Shown: piece by piece, positions 30,501 through 42,417 of the stretch
Layout of the letters: each line of letters opens with the position of its first letter
Position numbering within the stretch: position 1 is the stretch's first letter
Source: Diphasiastrum complanatum
Lineage: Eukaryota > Streptophyta > Lycopodiopsida > Lycopodiales > Lycopodiaceae
Reading direction: 5' to 3'
Length of the DNA stretch: 60,000 nucleotides
NCBI GenBank assembly: GCA_029204225.1
Contig: CM055102.1
Span: forward strand, 27,694,922-27,754,921
Position numbers and translations under genes: made by a program
Notes under the pieces: model-generated
Seen by the model: only the letters and a program-made list of their open reading frames with translations
Told to the model about the DNA's origin: nothing
Databases searched by the model: none

Positions 30501-31258
30501 TCCTAGAAGATTTCTAGATACTGAGTTGCAAACGAGCAAATACTCCAATGCTTGCAAGAACAGTCATGACAAATGAAGATTGTTCGAAGACTGAAGAAGA
30601 AAGAGAATTGATGCAGCTTACACCATACAGAAAACTGATCGGATCGCTGATGTACCTTATAAATAATACACATCCTGACATTGCTTATGTCGTGTTCAAG
30701 ATGAGCCAATTTTGTACAAATCCAGGCTTGACTCATTGGAAGATTGCAAAATGAATTTTGCAAGACCTTCAATTAACGAAAGATTTTGGATTGTGTTATT
30801 CTCGTGATGCAGGGTTACAGATGCTTTCCTACAGTGATGCTAGCTGGGCATCTCTCAAAGACGACTGCAAGAGTGTCTCAGGAGGATGCACCATCGCGTC
30901 AGGAGCAACAATTCCCTGGGTCAGCAAGAAGCGGACCATTGTGGTTCAGTCATCCTGCGAAGCAGAGTACGTAGCATCAACAAAGATGGCCAATGAAATC
31001 ATTTGGCTCAAATATTTCCTTGACGAACTGGGCGAAACGAGGAATGAACCTTTGGTTTTGCAGATGGACAACACATCTGCAATACATCTGACAAAAGACC
31101 CTGTATTTCACTCAAGGATGAAACACATTGCAATCAAGTACCACTTGATAAGGGACCTGATCAAGAAGAAGATGTCGCAGACTACTTTCATTCGAACGAA
31201 CGAGATGGTTGTTGACATTTTCACAAAGGCCTTAGACAAAGGTCTGTTTGAGAAATAG
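27597..31258 (+). pseudogene. Decayed copia gag-pol
   Basis: The gag start at 27597 reads 55 codons to a stop. A second gag part with a UBN2-like WDG-x-DLTTFTRKMKDL pattern spans 27795-28073. The usual zinc knuckle is missing between 28073 and 28110. Pol resumes with a protease-like segment broken by stops, GAG-pre-integrase (LWHRRLCHMN, 28531 on), integrase with HSDICGPF and a TPQHNGVAKRKN motif, and RT (29399-30517) with KCKWVYKLK, YAETFSLVVKHLS and the YVDDT catalytic box at about 30315. RNase H follows (30758-31258) with SDASW, a CEAEYVAST motif and DNTSA. At least eight in-frame stops or shifts interrupt it. Confidence 0.9.
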
Positions 31259-31304
31259 AGGAGCAATCTTGGAGTTGTCAAGCTATCATGCCTTGAGAGG
31301 GAGC

Positions 31305-32433
31305 TAAAGAAACAAAACGTTTCAATTGCCACTTTGCTAGCTTTCCAGCCTGATTTTGACACAGAAGACACATGAAGCAAAAATGTTCACGAACAATTTC
31401 GTGACACATGACACGAAATTGTTTCGCGACACAAAATCATTCGTGCTCCACAAAAGACCAAGAAGATCAACCAAGTACTATGGGGTACAAACATTTGATC
31501 TGATATCGTGACATCAGCAGAAGTACTTTAGGACGTGGCTAATCTGCCACTCTTGTAATCCATGGTTAGTTATAGATGTTTAATCTTTCTGATCAGGGAA
31601 GTTACAGACGTGACACGAAAAAGTTCATGAACTATATACTTTATGTTTGATGCATAAAACAGTAAGACAAAAATATACAGAATACATGTCCGCCTGTGAG
31701 TGAGACAATTTTGTAAGAGGATCAGCAAATCTAGAAGTCCGCTAGTAAGCAAGACACTATTCATGAGAGAATTGTATTTCTCTCACGCCAATGCACTGTG
31801 TGGATCTGTCACACAGTGCTTGAAATTAGAAGATCAATAGATAATATTGTAGCTTTTATGCGCATATTATTCTGAATGATTGTATGATCTCAAATGAATA
31901 TTTGTCTGCTACTATTCGTGTATTTCATTTACTTGTTTATTCAATTTTGCACATTGGTTTAATTTTGTTGAATGCTATATTAATCTATAACGTAGATCAG
32001 CAGTGTCTGTCTACATTCTGGAGGATTGTAGGAATGATGTAGCCGGCAGTGACCAGCAATCATATCTGAATTCCACACGAACTGATTTTGTTTGTGAATG
32101 TTTTTTCGCTTCGAGTTTCGTTTTGTTTTGGTTCGCAATCACTTGGCTTTCAGCATAAATCAATTTCAGAGCTCATTCAAGTTTCATTTCGCTTCGTTTC
32201 GTTTCGTCTAGTTTCGTTTCATTTTGTTTCGTTTCGTGACAAAGCCTGATTGATCTTTTTGCGAATTGTTCTCGTTTCGTTATAGAGCTTGATTGATCTT
32301 TTTGCGAATTCTTCTCGAGCAGAAATTATTCGTCATCAGAACAGTTTCGCGAATAATTTCGCGAATCGTTCGAGAGACTCCCATCAGTTCGTCACCAGAG
32401 TTTTACTAGAATTTCAATTTGCACTTTCCATCA
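31305..32433 (+). repeat. 3' LTR of the copia element
   Basis: Starts TAAAGAAACAAAACG, a G-to-A change from the canonical TG, and ends TTTCCATCA. It preserves the same TTCGCGAA-rich blocks, with several CG to CA or TG changes relative to the 5' LTR. Confidence 0.9.
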
Positions 32434-33502
32434 TTAATTAGCCTAGGAGTGTGGCATCAATGGTTGTTTGGGAGAAGGGGTGGGGAGGGAGACAGTACCT
32501 AACCACCTCACATGTGTTGAACTTAAAGAGAAATGGAAATCAAATTAGTTGAATCTAAGTGATGGTGGATTGGCACTGAATTTGGACAAAAAGGTTACTC
32601 AAATAAGTATTTGATAGGATAATGGAGCTTTTGAAAAGGTTGCATATTGGCAAACACTCTCATGTGAAGAGTTTTGATATAATCCGAAAGACTATTTGTG
32701 AATAATAAGATAGAGGGAAGAAAAAAAATACTGCAACAAAACTCCACAATAAACTAGATGATCCACTTCAACAACATCAAACCCTTCAAGAAAATGAAAT
32801 TGTTGTATGTCCTCAACTGTGCGATGACTTGGAGTTGAATTCTTATCTCAAAAACAAGAAAGAAAGTTCTTACCACTTGAAAACAAATAGCTACTTGCAA
32901 TGATCAGAAAATGAATCAAACATATATGATTTATTTTCTAGAACAACATTGGGTTGAAAGTAGAAGCAATTGGAAATAAAAAAAAGAGACTTGTTATATT
33001 GAAAGAATTAAATAATAATAATTTAAATTTAAGGTCGTACCCCAATCGCAAATTGTAAAATCAATAATAGACTTGGTGCATTGACAAAAATGCTCACTCT
33101 CCCATGACTATCCTTATATTGAGAAAAGCAAAGGGAAGGAATGAACATCCTAGCAATGTGATACACTAGATTGTGTAGTAGGGCAAACAGTGAAATCGCC
33201 AAAAAAAGGGGAAAAAAACCTTGATAATCAAAGAAAACAAAAGAACCTTTGAAATCACTTGATGTTGGTATACATGCATACTTAGGAATGCGACATGGAA
33301 GGACTCTCGAAGATACTTAGGAGATGGACAATATATGAGCTATGAAGGTCGATAAAGGGTAAGAGAGTACAATGTTCAATAATTGGTTTGTTAGGTGAGG
33401 TATCGCAAAATGAAGGGTTTAGATTCAAGCAAGGAGACAATACATGAGTGGTGTAAGTGTATCAACTAGTGGGATATGAGGAGATCTAAAGGATAAAAGT
33501 TT
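32434..33502. other. Intergenic sequence right of the copia element
   Basis: A/T-rich; nothing coding or repetitive could be defined. Confidence 0.4.
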
Positions 33503-33515
33503 CACTACAAGAAAT
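33503..33515 (+). repeat. CACTA-type terminal sequence (isolated)
   Basis: CACTACAAGAAAT is the consensus start of plant CACTA (En/Spm-like) elements. The expected subterminal repeats do not follow, and the flanking bases (TTT) do not match those beside the terminus at 36438 (GCT). It may be the left end of a decayed element or an unrelated end. Confidence 0.4.
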
Positions 33516-35940
33516 ATCGAGATGTGATATAAAGAGCAAGAAGCTCATAACAGTCTTGAATTTCACTAGAGCTTACTTTCATATAGAACCATGCCAATCG
33601 AGGTTTGGTCAAAATCCTAAAACTAATCTACCAAATGCAATGGATCATCAAGACCCAGATCAAGGTGGTGTGGTTAGTATCTATAGACATGTTCATTTTG
33701 CTTTTTATACAAATTATTACTCTTGTTCAAAGTTCTCCAAAATTTCATGAGGTACTTTTCACCAATGGTGCTTGGTGATTAAAAATGCATCCCAAATATT
33801 TTTTCAAAAATGAGCATTTGTGGGCATGGCATTTATGCCAAGCTTATTAACTATGTGTATGCACTCATTGGTGCCATAAGACATGATGTCTAGTTTTGTA
33901 CAAATGTTCCAAAGATGCCAATTGACTTTCAATACTGCATCTTATATGAGACTATGTTAAACTTGTGAGCCATAAATACAAATTAAAATTTACATTATGG
34001 AGTGGCTTCAGATTGTGAATACACCCATTAAGCCAACATAAGATGTCCATGCCAAAATTTACCTTTCTCACACTTACTTGGTTATTATAGATTTCATAAT
34101 TTTATCAAAAGCCTATACTTGACCATTAGCACATAACCTTTGGGATGTACATGTTTTATGATAAATCTTGAGGGTACTTGTTAATTTTACAACAACATCG
34201 TTGATGAGATGTGGACCATGATTACAATAAGTTTTAGAGGGCAAGAAAACCTAATAATATTGTCATCTAAGAGAAATCATGTCGTGTTTTTTGTTGTATT
34301 GCCTCAGAGTTGTGACTTTCGTTATGTAATCGATAGCACCCACATTACATCAATGGCTTTGTGTTGAGGTTAGATGAATTTCAGCATATAAATTCTATTA
34401 ATGGAAGGGTACAATTGTGATTGGTAGGTATTGCATCCTCAATTGAGAGATATTTGTTATCATGTCCGATCGACTGCAATGGCAACAAAGCTCGTGCATG
34501 GAGAGGCAAGATAAGTTTGTTTTTGACATACATCACTCTTGGAATTTTGTTGGTTGATTAGAGCTCAAAAACCATTATAGGATGAGGAGATTTGTCTCAA
34601 TCGTACTAACTTAACTTGCATTGTTGGATAAAATGGAGGATGATTAGAGTGCTAACTACGAGCTTACTCAAGGTTGGTCAATATTTGACTCTTGGTTGAA
34701 AGGATAACTCAAGTATGAGATTGATATTTTATAAGACCTTGAGTTGGACGCCACAGAAGATGCAAAGTTGACAAATTGATTTTAAATCAAGATTTTAGAA
34801 AATAGTCAATGCAAAATTGTGCTTGACTCAAAATCAAGATTCTCAACATAGACGCCATGGACGATGTTGAGTTTTGAGCTTAACTCAAGATCAAGATTCT
34901 CAATATGGACACCACAACCAATGTGAAGTTGTAAACGATAAGTCATTTATTGAATTCAAAAGATCAATGATTAAACATATTAACTTGGGACCATAGATAT
35001 CAATGACCCAATATTTGATGTCATAAGCCAAAAATCACAAAAAGAAGTGAACTAACTTGACCTATCTTGAAAATTATCCTTAAATTCTATCTTTGAGAGT
35101 GATTTACCTTACTACATTCTATGTTTTTCAAAAATAGTATGTCTTGACATATTAGTAAATGGTCCGAACAACCTGCCGCCGATAAATGATAGGTTATTGG
35201 TACCCTTCGTGACGAATTCCAACAAGAAGAAGAATTCGAGGAGAAGGAAATTCATAAGCATATGAGCTTATGGATTAGGCATTGTCGTGATATGGCACAA
35301 CGAGCTTATAGAGACGGGCAATCCAAGCCCTCCTGATGTTCAAGAAGTGATTGGAACCGTGTAAAAGTGGATGAACGAACTGGACCACAACGACGACGAG
35401 TAGATTAGGTTTATAAGTTTTAGTTGATGTTAGATCTAGAAAGACTCATGCGACATTAAAGCACCAATTTTTTAATACATTGGTTGATATTATGAAAATA
35501 TTATTATTGCAAATGATCGTGCTATATTGCCATTGCTTTTATATGTGCAATGTTCTTTTTTCAAAAATTGCAACGTCAAATTTCGAGATGTGGATTGACG
35601 TAATAACCAACCAAGAATTCAAAACCATGTGCAATGTCGGATTTCAAAACAAGAAGCAATATCATATATAGAAATCTAAATGAAATTTATGATGTGCATA
35701 AAGCAATGCAATAAAGTGTTGTCATTCATAATGAACATGAAGTAATGCAATAAAATATAGAACGAAAAGTAATTTAAGAATGAAAAGTACCTCATGCTTA
35801 GCTTGTTGTTTGATCCAAATGTTGAATGCAACTCAAAAATATTGTTTCAAAAACAATTCATGAACATCGCTTCTCCAAGAACAGCCCGATAAAAATGTGC
35901 ACGTTGTTTTTTATGCATTTTTTATTTTTTATTTTACCTA
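33516..35940. other. A/T-rich region, possibly inside a CACTA element
   Basis: It has no protein domain. A degenerate tandem repeat (about 34745-34940) reuses TCAAGATTCTCAA and GGAC-CC-CCA words. At about 35180-35400 one frame reads with few stops (RDMAQRAYRDGQ-like) and may be a transposon gene remnant, but no family is recognised. Confidence 0.35.
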
Positions 35941-36438
35941 ATTTGGGACGTCGAAATCCGACATCGAAATGCGTCGGATAGACATCGGACACACGTCGGA
36001 CCTTTTTTTTGATCATTCTGTTAACAGACGTCAGATTCCAACGTGTATTTGGGACGTCGACATCCAACATTCAAGTAGACGTCGGATGGGCGTCGGACAA
36101 TTTTATCGATCATTCTGGATTTACAAACGTCGGAATCCAACGACTTTTTTGGACGTCGCAATGCGACGTCCACGTTGGATCGCAAGCGACGTTGCAATCC
36201 GACGTCCACATGGGACGTCGCATTGTGACGTCCACGTCGGATTCATTTCCATCGACCGGGAAGTGTTGCTCCAGATTTCGGCACCTTATGTGTGTCGGAT
36301 TGCGACGCGTTTTAAGGACGTCGGATTCCGACGACCTTATAGCGACGTGTTTTCTTTACGTCTGCGACAAATTAAAAAAAATTAAACTCGCGATTCACGC
36401 CGCAAAACACGTCACAAATTGCGGCGGGTGTTGTAGTG
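35940..36438 (-). mobile_element. CACTA-type terminus with subterminal repeat array
   Basis: The segment ends GGGTGTTGTAGTG at 36438, whose complement begins CACTACAACACCC. Before it lie about 20 copies of GACGTCGGA/TCCGACGTC-like words in both orientations (35947-36360), including near-palindromes such as GGACGTCGCAATGCGACGTCC. Such arrays bind transposase in CACTA elements. The terminus abuts copia gag sequence at 36439 with no intervening base, so the element inserted into that copia copy. A matching left part of the copia was not found. Confidence 0.72.
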
Positions 36439-37258
36439 GCTTCAATAGGTTCTTGATTTGATTGATGTGATTTTGCAGGGAATCACCATTCGCCATCTTG
36501 AGGGAGTAAAATTTTTTCTTGAGATGTAGCTTGGAAGCTATATCTCACACTTCGTATAATGTGCTCAAGATGTCCCAGACTTCTTTGGATGTCTAGGCTT
36601 CGGATACATGGCCGATCTGAGTATCCAAAATATTTAGGATGATCAACGTGAATGCTTTGCCATCCTTCAGCTTCCATTTGGCGATTGTTGTGTCGTCAGC
36701 TTCGGGTTTCCCTTTTGCACCTATAACAACGACATACAATTCTTTAGCCATTAGCACTGTTTTCATCTTAAATTTTTACAGATGGTAATTGGCTCCAACA
36801 AGCTTGTCCATGATAGGATGGCTTTCCCTTGGGAATCCATATGAAAGATTAGTCTAGGTGATAGTAAAAACTATCAGTGACCTAAGTATGAAAATTTGGT
36901 GCTGAATTACAGAACAAGAAGACAATTACTCTAAGGGCTAGTAGAGACTTGATTTTGTGGAAGCTTATCAGGCTATAGGAAATAACTCTGATACCATGTT
37001 GGGAAAGAGGGGTGTGAGAAATGAAAATAGCTCGAAAAGAAATGAACATGAAAAGAAGCAAACTTGAAACTCGAAAAAGAAACGAACTTGAATGGAGCAT
37101 GCGCAACGGAATAAGCTATCTCACTCTTTTCTTAAGCATGACTACGCCTATCAGACACGAACAGAACGTTAGTGGTAGAAATCACGTTCGAGCTGATTAC
37201 GTAGCCAAACATTAGGCATCAAAACATCAGAAAGATAATTTGTCACGAACAATTAGAC
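36439..37258 (-). mobile_element. Truncated copia copy A: gag start, primer site and part of an LTR
   Basis: Homologous base by base to 39300-40110. On the minus strand it reads a partial LTR (37258-36997, ending CCCAACA), the primer binding site TGGTATCAGAG (36996-36986), the leader and the start of gag, cut at 36439 by the CACTA terminus. Differences from the right-hand copy are mostly transitions, as expected after methylation. Confidence 0.82.
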
Positions 37259-37340
37259 ACTTCGACTGTTGTTGTTTTTGTATCAAGAGACATGCAGACT
37301 CAGGAGTATACCTTGTGGGCTGTGTGCGCACTCGACTTGA

Positions 37341-38215
37341 TCATCTGGGAGGAATCGACTGATGAACCACTCCTGGGACTTGTTGCTGGGTAGCAGCAAT
37401 GTCTTCGTCTGATTCGCTGTCAAATAGTGGGTCGACAATGGACACACCTGAGCCCGAAGCTCGGATTGTCGTGTCAATGGTAGGTGATGAAGGTTCTCTT
37501 GGAACGATATCCATGCCTTTGATGTCGACAAACTGATCCTCGATAAAGACTATATCCCAACTGTACAAGATTTGCTGGGTATCAGGACCGTAGAGCTTGT
37601 ATATATTATCAAATGAAGTATATCCAATCTGGATGGTCTTGAGACCTTGGAAGTCAAATTTCTTCCTCGTGTCTTTCGGAATCTGTGCATAGGCAATACA
37701 TCCGAACACTCTTAGGTTCTTCACAGAAGGCTTAGAGCCTGTCCACACCTCATGGGGTGTCTTGCCTGAGAGGGCCTTGGTCGAACATCTGTTCTGGATG
37801 TAAGCTGCAGTGGAGACAACTTCGGCCCAGAAGCTCTTGGGCAGCGATGCATGCGCTAGCATACATTTGGCTGATTCAACCAGAGTATGGTTCTTCCTCT
37901 CGGCTAAGCCATTAGACTGAGGACTGTAAAGAGTGATGAATTGCTGCTCAATGTCTTGGCTCTGGCAGTACTCCTTAAATTCAGTAGAGATGACTCCACC
38001 ATTGTCTGATCTTAAGGCCTTGACTGTCCTTCCAGTCTCTTTTTCTGCACGCTCCTTAAGATTTTGAAGCAATTGAAAGCTTCTGATTTCTTCTTGATAA
38101 CGTACACCATAGTCCTTCTGGAAAATTCATCAATAAAAGTTATAAGATACTTTGCATCCTTTAGTGAAGGATTTTTCATCGGGCCACAAATGTCTGAATG
38201 CACAATGTCTAACAA
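37341..38215 (-). pseudogene. Copia copy B integrase core
   Basis: Two overlapping open frames (38215-38012 and 38072-37341) cover the start of the integrase core (HSDICGPM), LRSDNGG, the SPQSNGLAERKN box and the FGCIAYAQIPK segment. The overlap in different frames marks a frameshift near 38040. RT should follow after 37341 but does not. Confidence 0.85.
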
Positions 38216-38851
38216 TCCTCTAACAATATGCTGATGGCTTGATCTAAATGGTTTCCTAGTTTACCAACTATACAGTCTTGACAGACAGGTAACTCGACTT
38301 TATCACGAGGATAGTCTAGATCAAGAACATTAGATTGTCTAGACATTTGTTGTACAACAACATGATTTAAGTGAATGCCAAAGTAAACTTTTATTTGCAT
38401 GAATAGAAGTATTGAGTGTCTGACTAGAGGCAGAAAAGCAATGACTTAATCTATACATGTATCCATGCCTCTTTTTGAGTGCTAGGATTTTGCCTGTCCT
38501 ATCAACTACTTTGCACTGATCACATTTGAATTCTACTTTGTGTCCTAGATCTGTGATTCTGCTTACAGAGAGCAGATTCGTAGATAAGTTGGGTACATAT
38601 AGGACTTTAGAAAGTAGCTTAGACTGATCATTTGCAAAACTTAATCTTACAGTACCTTCACCTTCAATAGCTTGTGTGTTATTATCACCAAGGTGAACAT
38701 ATCTGTTGGTACTATAGGGTGTATAGGACTCGAAACAGCCAATGAGACTAGTCATATGCTGAGTGACATCGGAATCCAGAAACCAAGAACTGTCGCTGGA
38801 TGCTCCTTGATGGCTGGTCATGAAGGCATCATGATCCGCTTCTTGAATAGG

Positions 38852-39421
38852 CTATGGAGTTTCTGTAGCTGCATTTGCCACTTGATTCGACTGCCCCTTG
38901 CTGTTGTTCTTTGCTTGCAGTATCCGACAGTCTTGAATTTTGTGGTTGTTTTGTTTGTAGTATCTGCAGAACAACTTCTTCTTCGTCTGCGAATTCGACT
39001 GTTCCTTGTGCTGTGCTGGTTTCTGGTCTTGCTTTGATTGCTTCGGGCCTTTCTTCTTCTTCTGCTTAGTGGTTCTCTTGTTAGTGTACAAGGCGTGAGA
39101 ATCAGCTGAGGAACTTGAGGCTTCGTTCCTGTGCATGTCTTCTTGCAACAACATTTTAATGACTCTCGAAAGAGTCAATTCTGGATGTGTCGTGATGATC
39201 ATCATCCAACTGTCGTATGAGCTTGGCAAGCTTGTAAGCAGTTGCATCATTGCGTCTTGATTGTCTACGATAGATCCGAAAACGGCCATTTGCTTCAGCA
39301 GGTTCTTGAATTGATTGATGTGATTCTGTAGGGAATCACCATTCGCCATCTTGAGGGAGTAAAATTTCTTCCTGAGATGTAGCTTGGAAGCTATATCTCG
39401 CACTTCGTATAATGTGCTCAA
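38852..39421 (-). pseudogene. Copia copy B gag (UBN2 type)
   Basis: This 189-codon open frame has a gag UBN2 core (MANGDSLQNHINQFKNLLKQM, then LTSLPSSYDSWM) and a degenerate zinc knuckle. The frame continues upstream past 39421 in homologous sequence with a stop, so the true N terminus near 39603 is broken. Confidence 0.8.
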
Positions 39422-39850
39422 GATGTCCCAGACTTCTTTGGATGTCTGGGCTTCAGATACATGGCCGATCTGAGTATTCGAAATGTTTAGGATGATCAGC
39501 GCGTACGCTTTGCCATCCTTCAGCTTTCATTTGGCGATTGTTGCGTCGTCAATTTTGGGTTTCCCTTCTGCACCTGTAACAACGTCATACAATTCTTTAG
39601 CCATTAGCACTGTTTTCATCTTAAATTTTCACAGATGGTAATTGGCTCCATCAAGCTTGTTCATGATGGGACTGGCTTTCCCTTGGGAATCCATGTGGAA
39701 GATTAGTCTAGGTGATAGGAAAAACTATCAGTGACCTAAGTATGAAAATTTGGTTCTGAATTACAGAACAAGAAGACAATCACTCTATCGGCTAGTAGAG
39801 TCTTGTTTATGTGGAAGCTTATCAGGCTACAGGAAATAGCTCTGATACCA

Positions 39851-40740
39851 TGTTGGGAAAGAGGGGTGTGAGAAACGAAAATAGCTCGAAAAGAAACGAA
39901 CACGAAAAGAAGCGAACTCGAAACTCGAAAAAGAAACAAACTCGAATGGAAAGTGTTCGTGCGCAACGGAATAAGCTATCTCACTCATTCCTTAAGCATG
40001 ACTATGCCTTTCAGACACGAACAGAACGTTAGTGATAGAAATCACATTCGAACTGATTATGTAGCCAAACATTAAGCATCAAAATATCATAAGCATAATT
40101 TGTCGCGAACACCTAGACAAATTATTAGTCACGAATAATTTGCGAAGAGCTAGACTGATAATCAGTCACGAATTAGTCGCGAAAGGCAAGTCTAAATAGT
40201 AGTCGTGAACAACTAGACTAATAATAATTCGCGAAGAACAGACTACCAGATTAAGCAATAAGAAAGTCAGATAGAATGTAGAAAAACATAGCAATATTGA
40301 CACAAATCTGAACGCAAAATAACAGAGCTGTAATCAGATTAAGTATAGCAAAATATACAGGTCAATAATGCAGGTGAGCACAAGACAATAGTGGACGAAA
40401 CCGCGTGCTTTACAAAGCTAATCCAATATGTAAAAGTGATTAGCCTATTACTGACAATAAAAGAATCGATGCGTGAAAGCATCTACTATGTCTATCTCTG
40501 ATAAGCTTATGATGCTAATATATATACATAATTTTACAGGTGTGCAAATGAAAAAAGTACAAAGTGGATGTGTTGTCTGTGAGAGATCGTGGGTGGTTGC
40601 TGTCGTTGTCAAATCTGATTGCATAGTTGCATGGGATGAGCGTGAGAAGGCCGTGACGTTAGCCTCTGCTAAAGTGAACGTTGATGAAGATGCGAAAAAC
40701 GCGACACTCTGACAAAAGCCTTAAAAATAGATTTGCAGGG
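39851..40740 (-). repeat. 5' LTR of copia copy B (outer border uncertain)
   Basis: The LTR ends on the minus strand CCCAACA at 39851, next to the primer site. It carries repeated GTCGCGAA/CTAGAC words at 40095-40250 and a TATATATA stretch near 40520 that could be its TATA box on the minus strand. The outer end lies somewhere right of 40530; 40740 is only an estimate. Confidence 0.6.
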
Positions 40741-41237
40741 TACCTTAAACCATGAAGGACACCTTTGGCATTTATAGGGCAATGTTGTCTTTTTCGACTT
40801 TCTCGCCTGTGGAAATTCACTTGTATTTATGCAGATAGTTGCATTTTATTCATTTGTCTTATTTTACATGTAAATATGCAGACTGTGCGACAACACGAGC
40901 AAAAATGCAGCAGCATGAATGGAGGCAGATTAACATAGGATTCAGGAGAGTAAAAGAGATAAATCCAACAAAACACGACGACGATGAACAGGGGGTATAG
41001 AAACACCATCCGAAGTAGAATCCTGCTGAGCAGACAGCAAAGAAAATGCTCTTTCAGCAGATTTTCCCAATCTCCTGACATAAAGCGACGAATCCTGTTG
41101 CGAGATTCCCTGTGACCAACATCACCACCCCGAGGAGGTAGAGGCAAACACCATATAGGAAAAAGCAAAAAGGCATGCCAAGTTGTGGTATCAGAAGGGT
41201 TGGAAGCTAGACGAGACAAAGGTAAGGACAAACCTCT
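40741..41237. other. Sequence between copia copy B and the zinc-finger-like frame
   Basis: Nothing convincing; a 135-codon minus-strand frame (41231-40827) has no domain. Confidence 0.35.
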
Positions 41238-41585
41238 CTAGACGTCTAAGAGCAAGGCAAAGGGTAAATGTGCATAAAGACGAGGACGAGGAAAACCTAA
41301 GTGAAAAGTGGTCAAAATATCAAGGGAGCAAATCCAGGTCCAAGCCGAGTCAGGTGGCGAAGTGGAAGCAGGATGAGGTGCAAGGTCGACATTGGTTGAT
41401 GCGAGCTGCTGACAAAAAGTAGTGCAAGCGTTTTGATGGCGAGAAAGACCGACACCTCGCACATAAAGGTGACCACAGCCCGCACATGGAACACGGTGGC
41501 AAGAAGAGGAAGAAGGAGAAAGCTGAAAAACTGAAAGAGAGGAAGAAAAGTGGTGGCGAAGATGGGGCGGACAGTATGGCGCCAC
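41238..41585 (-). pseudogene. Possible zinc-finger-like ORF remnant
   Basis: A minus-strand frame of 115 codons contains CAGCGHLYVRGVGLSRHQNAC, which fits a C-x2-C-x12-H-x3-C finger with a GLSRHQ core, as seen in some transposon-encoded and fungal/plant C2HC fingers. It is preceded by a serine-rich segment. On the plus strand the same region is lysine rich and also nearly open, so codon bias may create the appearance. The hAT-type MITE at 41603 was inserted just upstream. Low confidence. Confidence 0.3.
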
Positions 41586-41602
41586 CTGGCCAGAGGAAAC
41601 GG

Positions 41603-42169
41603 GGTTTTGACAATCTGCGAGTAAATTCTTTGCGAGTTTTATTTACAAATGATTTTTAAAATCTCATGGCACATGGTATGATATCAAATATACAGGCTTT
41701 ATATATACTCATTTTATATTAGATCTCAACATAAGCTTACTAGTTAAGTTATAGCCTCCGTCTAGAACATACAATAAAAATATTTTTTTTTTACCAACGT
41801 TGATTTTATGATACCTATCATAGGCTTGGCCACATACCATCATATCTTTTAATGTATGGTCGTACATAAATCCTTTAGCAGTAGACACAAATGTTTTAGC
41901 TTGATAAATGTAAAATTAAAGTGATTAAGTTTTTTTGGGTTCTCAATGATATAGCATACTATGTACAATTTGTAGACAACATGATTTGCAGACATATTTT
42001 AGCTAGTAAGAAAACAACATGATAATGAAGTATACAAATAGATTTCACCCAAAAAAGCGAAGTAGAATAAATTTTAAAAACCTAAAAACTATGTAGCATG
42101 CCATGTGCTATCAATTTGACACAATTTAAAAACACTTGCAGATGATTTACTCGCAAAATGCCAAACCCC
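41603..42169. mobile_element. hAT-type MITE, 567 bp
   Basis: The ends GGGGTTTTGAC and GCCAAACCCC are inverted. Imperfect inverted similarity extends about 90 bp inward (GCGAGTAAAT and CATGG words match). A perfect 8-bp duplication GAGGAAAC flanks it (41595-41602 and 42170-42177). It has no coding capacity and is 65-70% A+T inside. Removing the element and one duplication joins a plus-strand frame across the site. Confidence 0.9.
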
Positions 42170-42417
42170 GAGGAAACAAGCAAGGAATCCGCAACATTAC
42201 GGTGGGCTCCACGACGTGCGCATGAAGGAGAAGCATTGGAAGGATGGTCTAAAGGTGAAGCGGGTCTCTTTTCTCAACGCCGAGCAAGAGGATTGAAATC
42301 CGAGAGTTGCAAAGGATGAGAAGATTATTGAGGAACCATATTGACAGGTAAAGATGATCCCAACTTTAAAACAACACGAGGAATGCACAAGCAAAAGGCA
42401 ATAGATAGGAAGAGAGG

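Larger units (their letters stand above)
26377..32433 (+). mobile_element. Full-length, inactive Ty1/copia retrotransposon (6057 bp)
   Basis: Two LTRs (26377-27488 and 31305-32433) flank an internal region that starts one base after the LTR with the primer binding site TGGTATCAGAGC (27490-27501, tRNA-Met). A purine-rich tract GAGAGGGAGC (31295-31304) comes just before the 3' LTR. Flanks TTAAC (26372) and TTAAT (32434) match at four of five positions, an eroded 5-bp duplication. Domain order gag, integrase, RT, RNase H is that of copia. Many stops and the differences between the LTRs show it has been dead for some time. Confidence 0.93.
37259..39850 (-). mobile_element. Copia copy B: gag to integrase, with RT and RNase H missing
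   Basis: The minus-strand internal region has primer site 39850-39840, leader, gag (frame about 39600-38852), protease region, GAG-pre-integrase and integrase (38215-37341). The integrase holds LRSDNGG and SNGLAERKNHT. The frame runs to 37341 and the RT and RNase H part is absent. In gag the zinc knuckle reads CRYYKQNNHKIQDC, so the second cysteine and the glycine of C-x2-C-x4-H-x4-C are lost. The protease active site reads WFLDSDVTQHM, with DSG changed to DSD. It is inactive. Confidence 0.85.

Noticed and set aside
35947-36360. CRISPR-like array
   Set aside because: Repeats are 6-9 bp, in both orientations, irregularly spaced, and the sequence is from a plant nuclear genome.
33503-36438. 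A complete 2.9-kb CACTA element
   Set aside because: Only eight terminal bases match between the ends, flanks TTT and GCT differ, and the left end lacks subterminal repeats. Kept as two separate observations.
40473-40712. 79-codon plus-strand ORF after the copia LTR
   Set aside because: Lies inside or next to the LTR with no domain.
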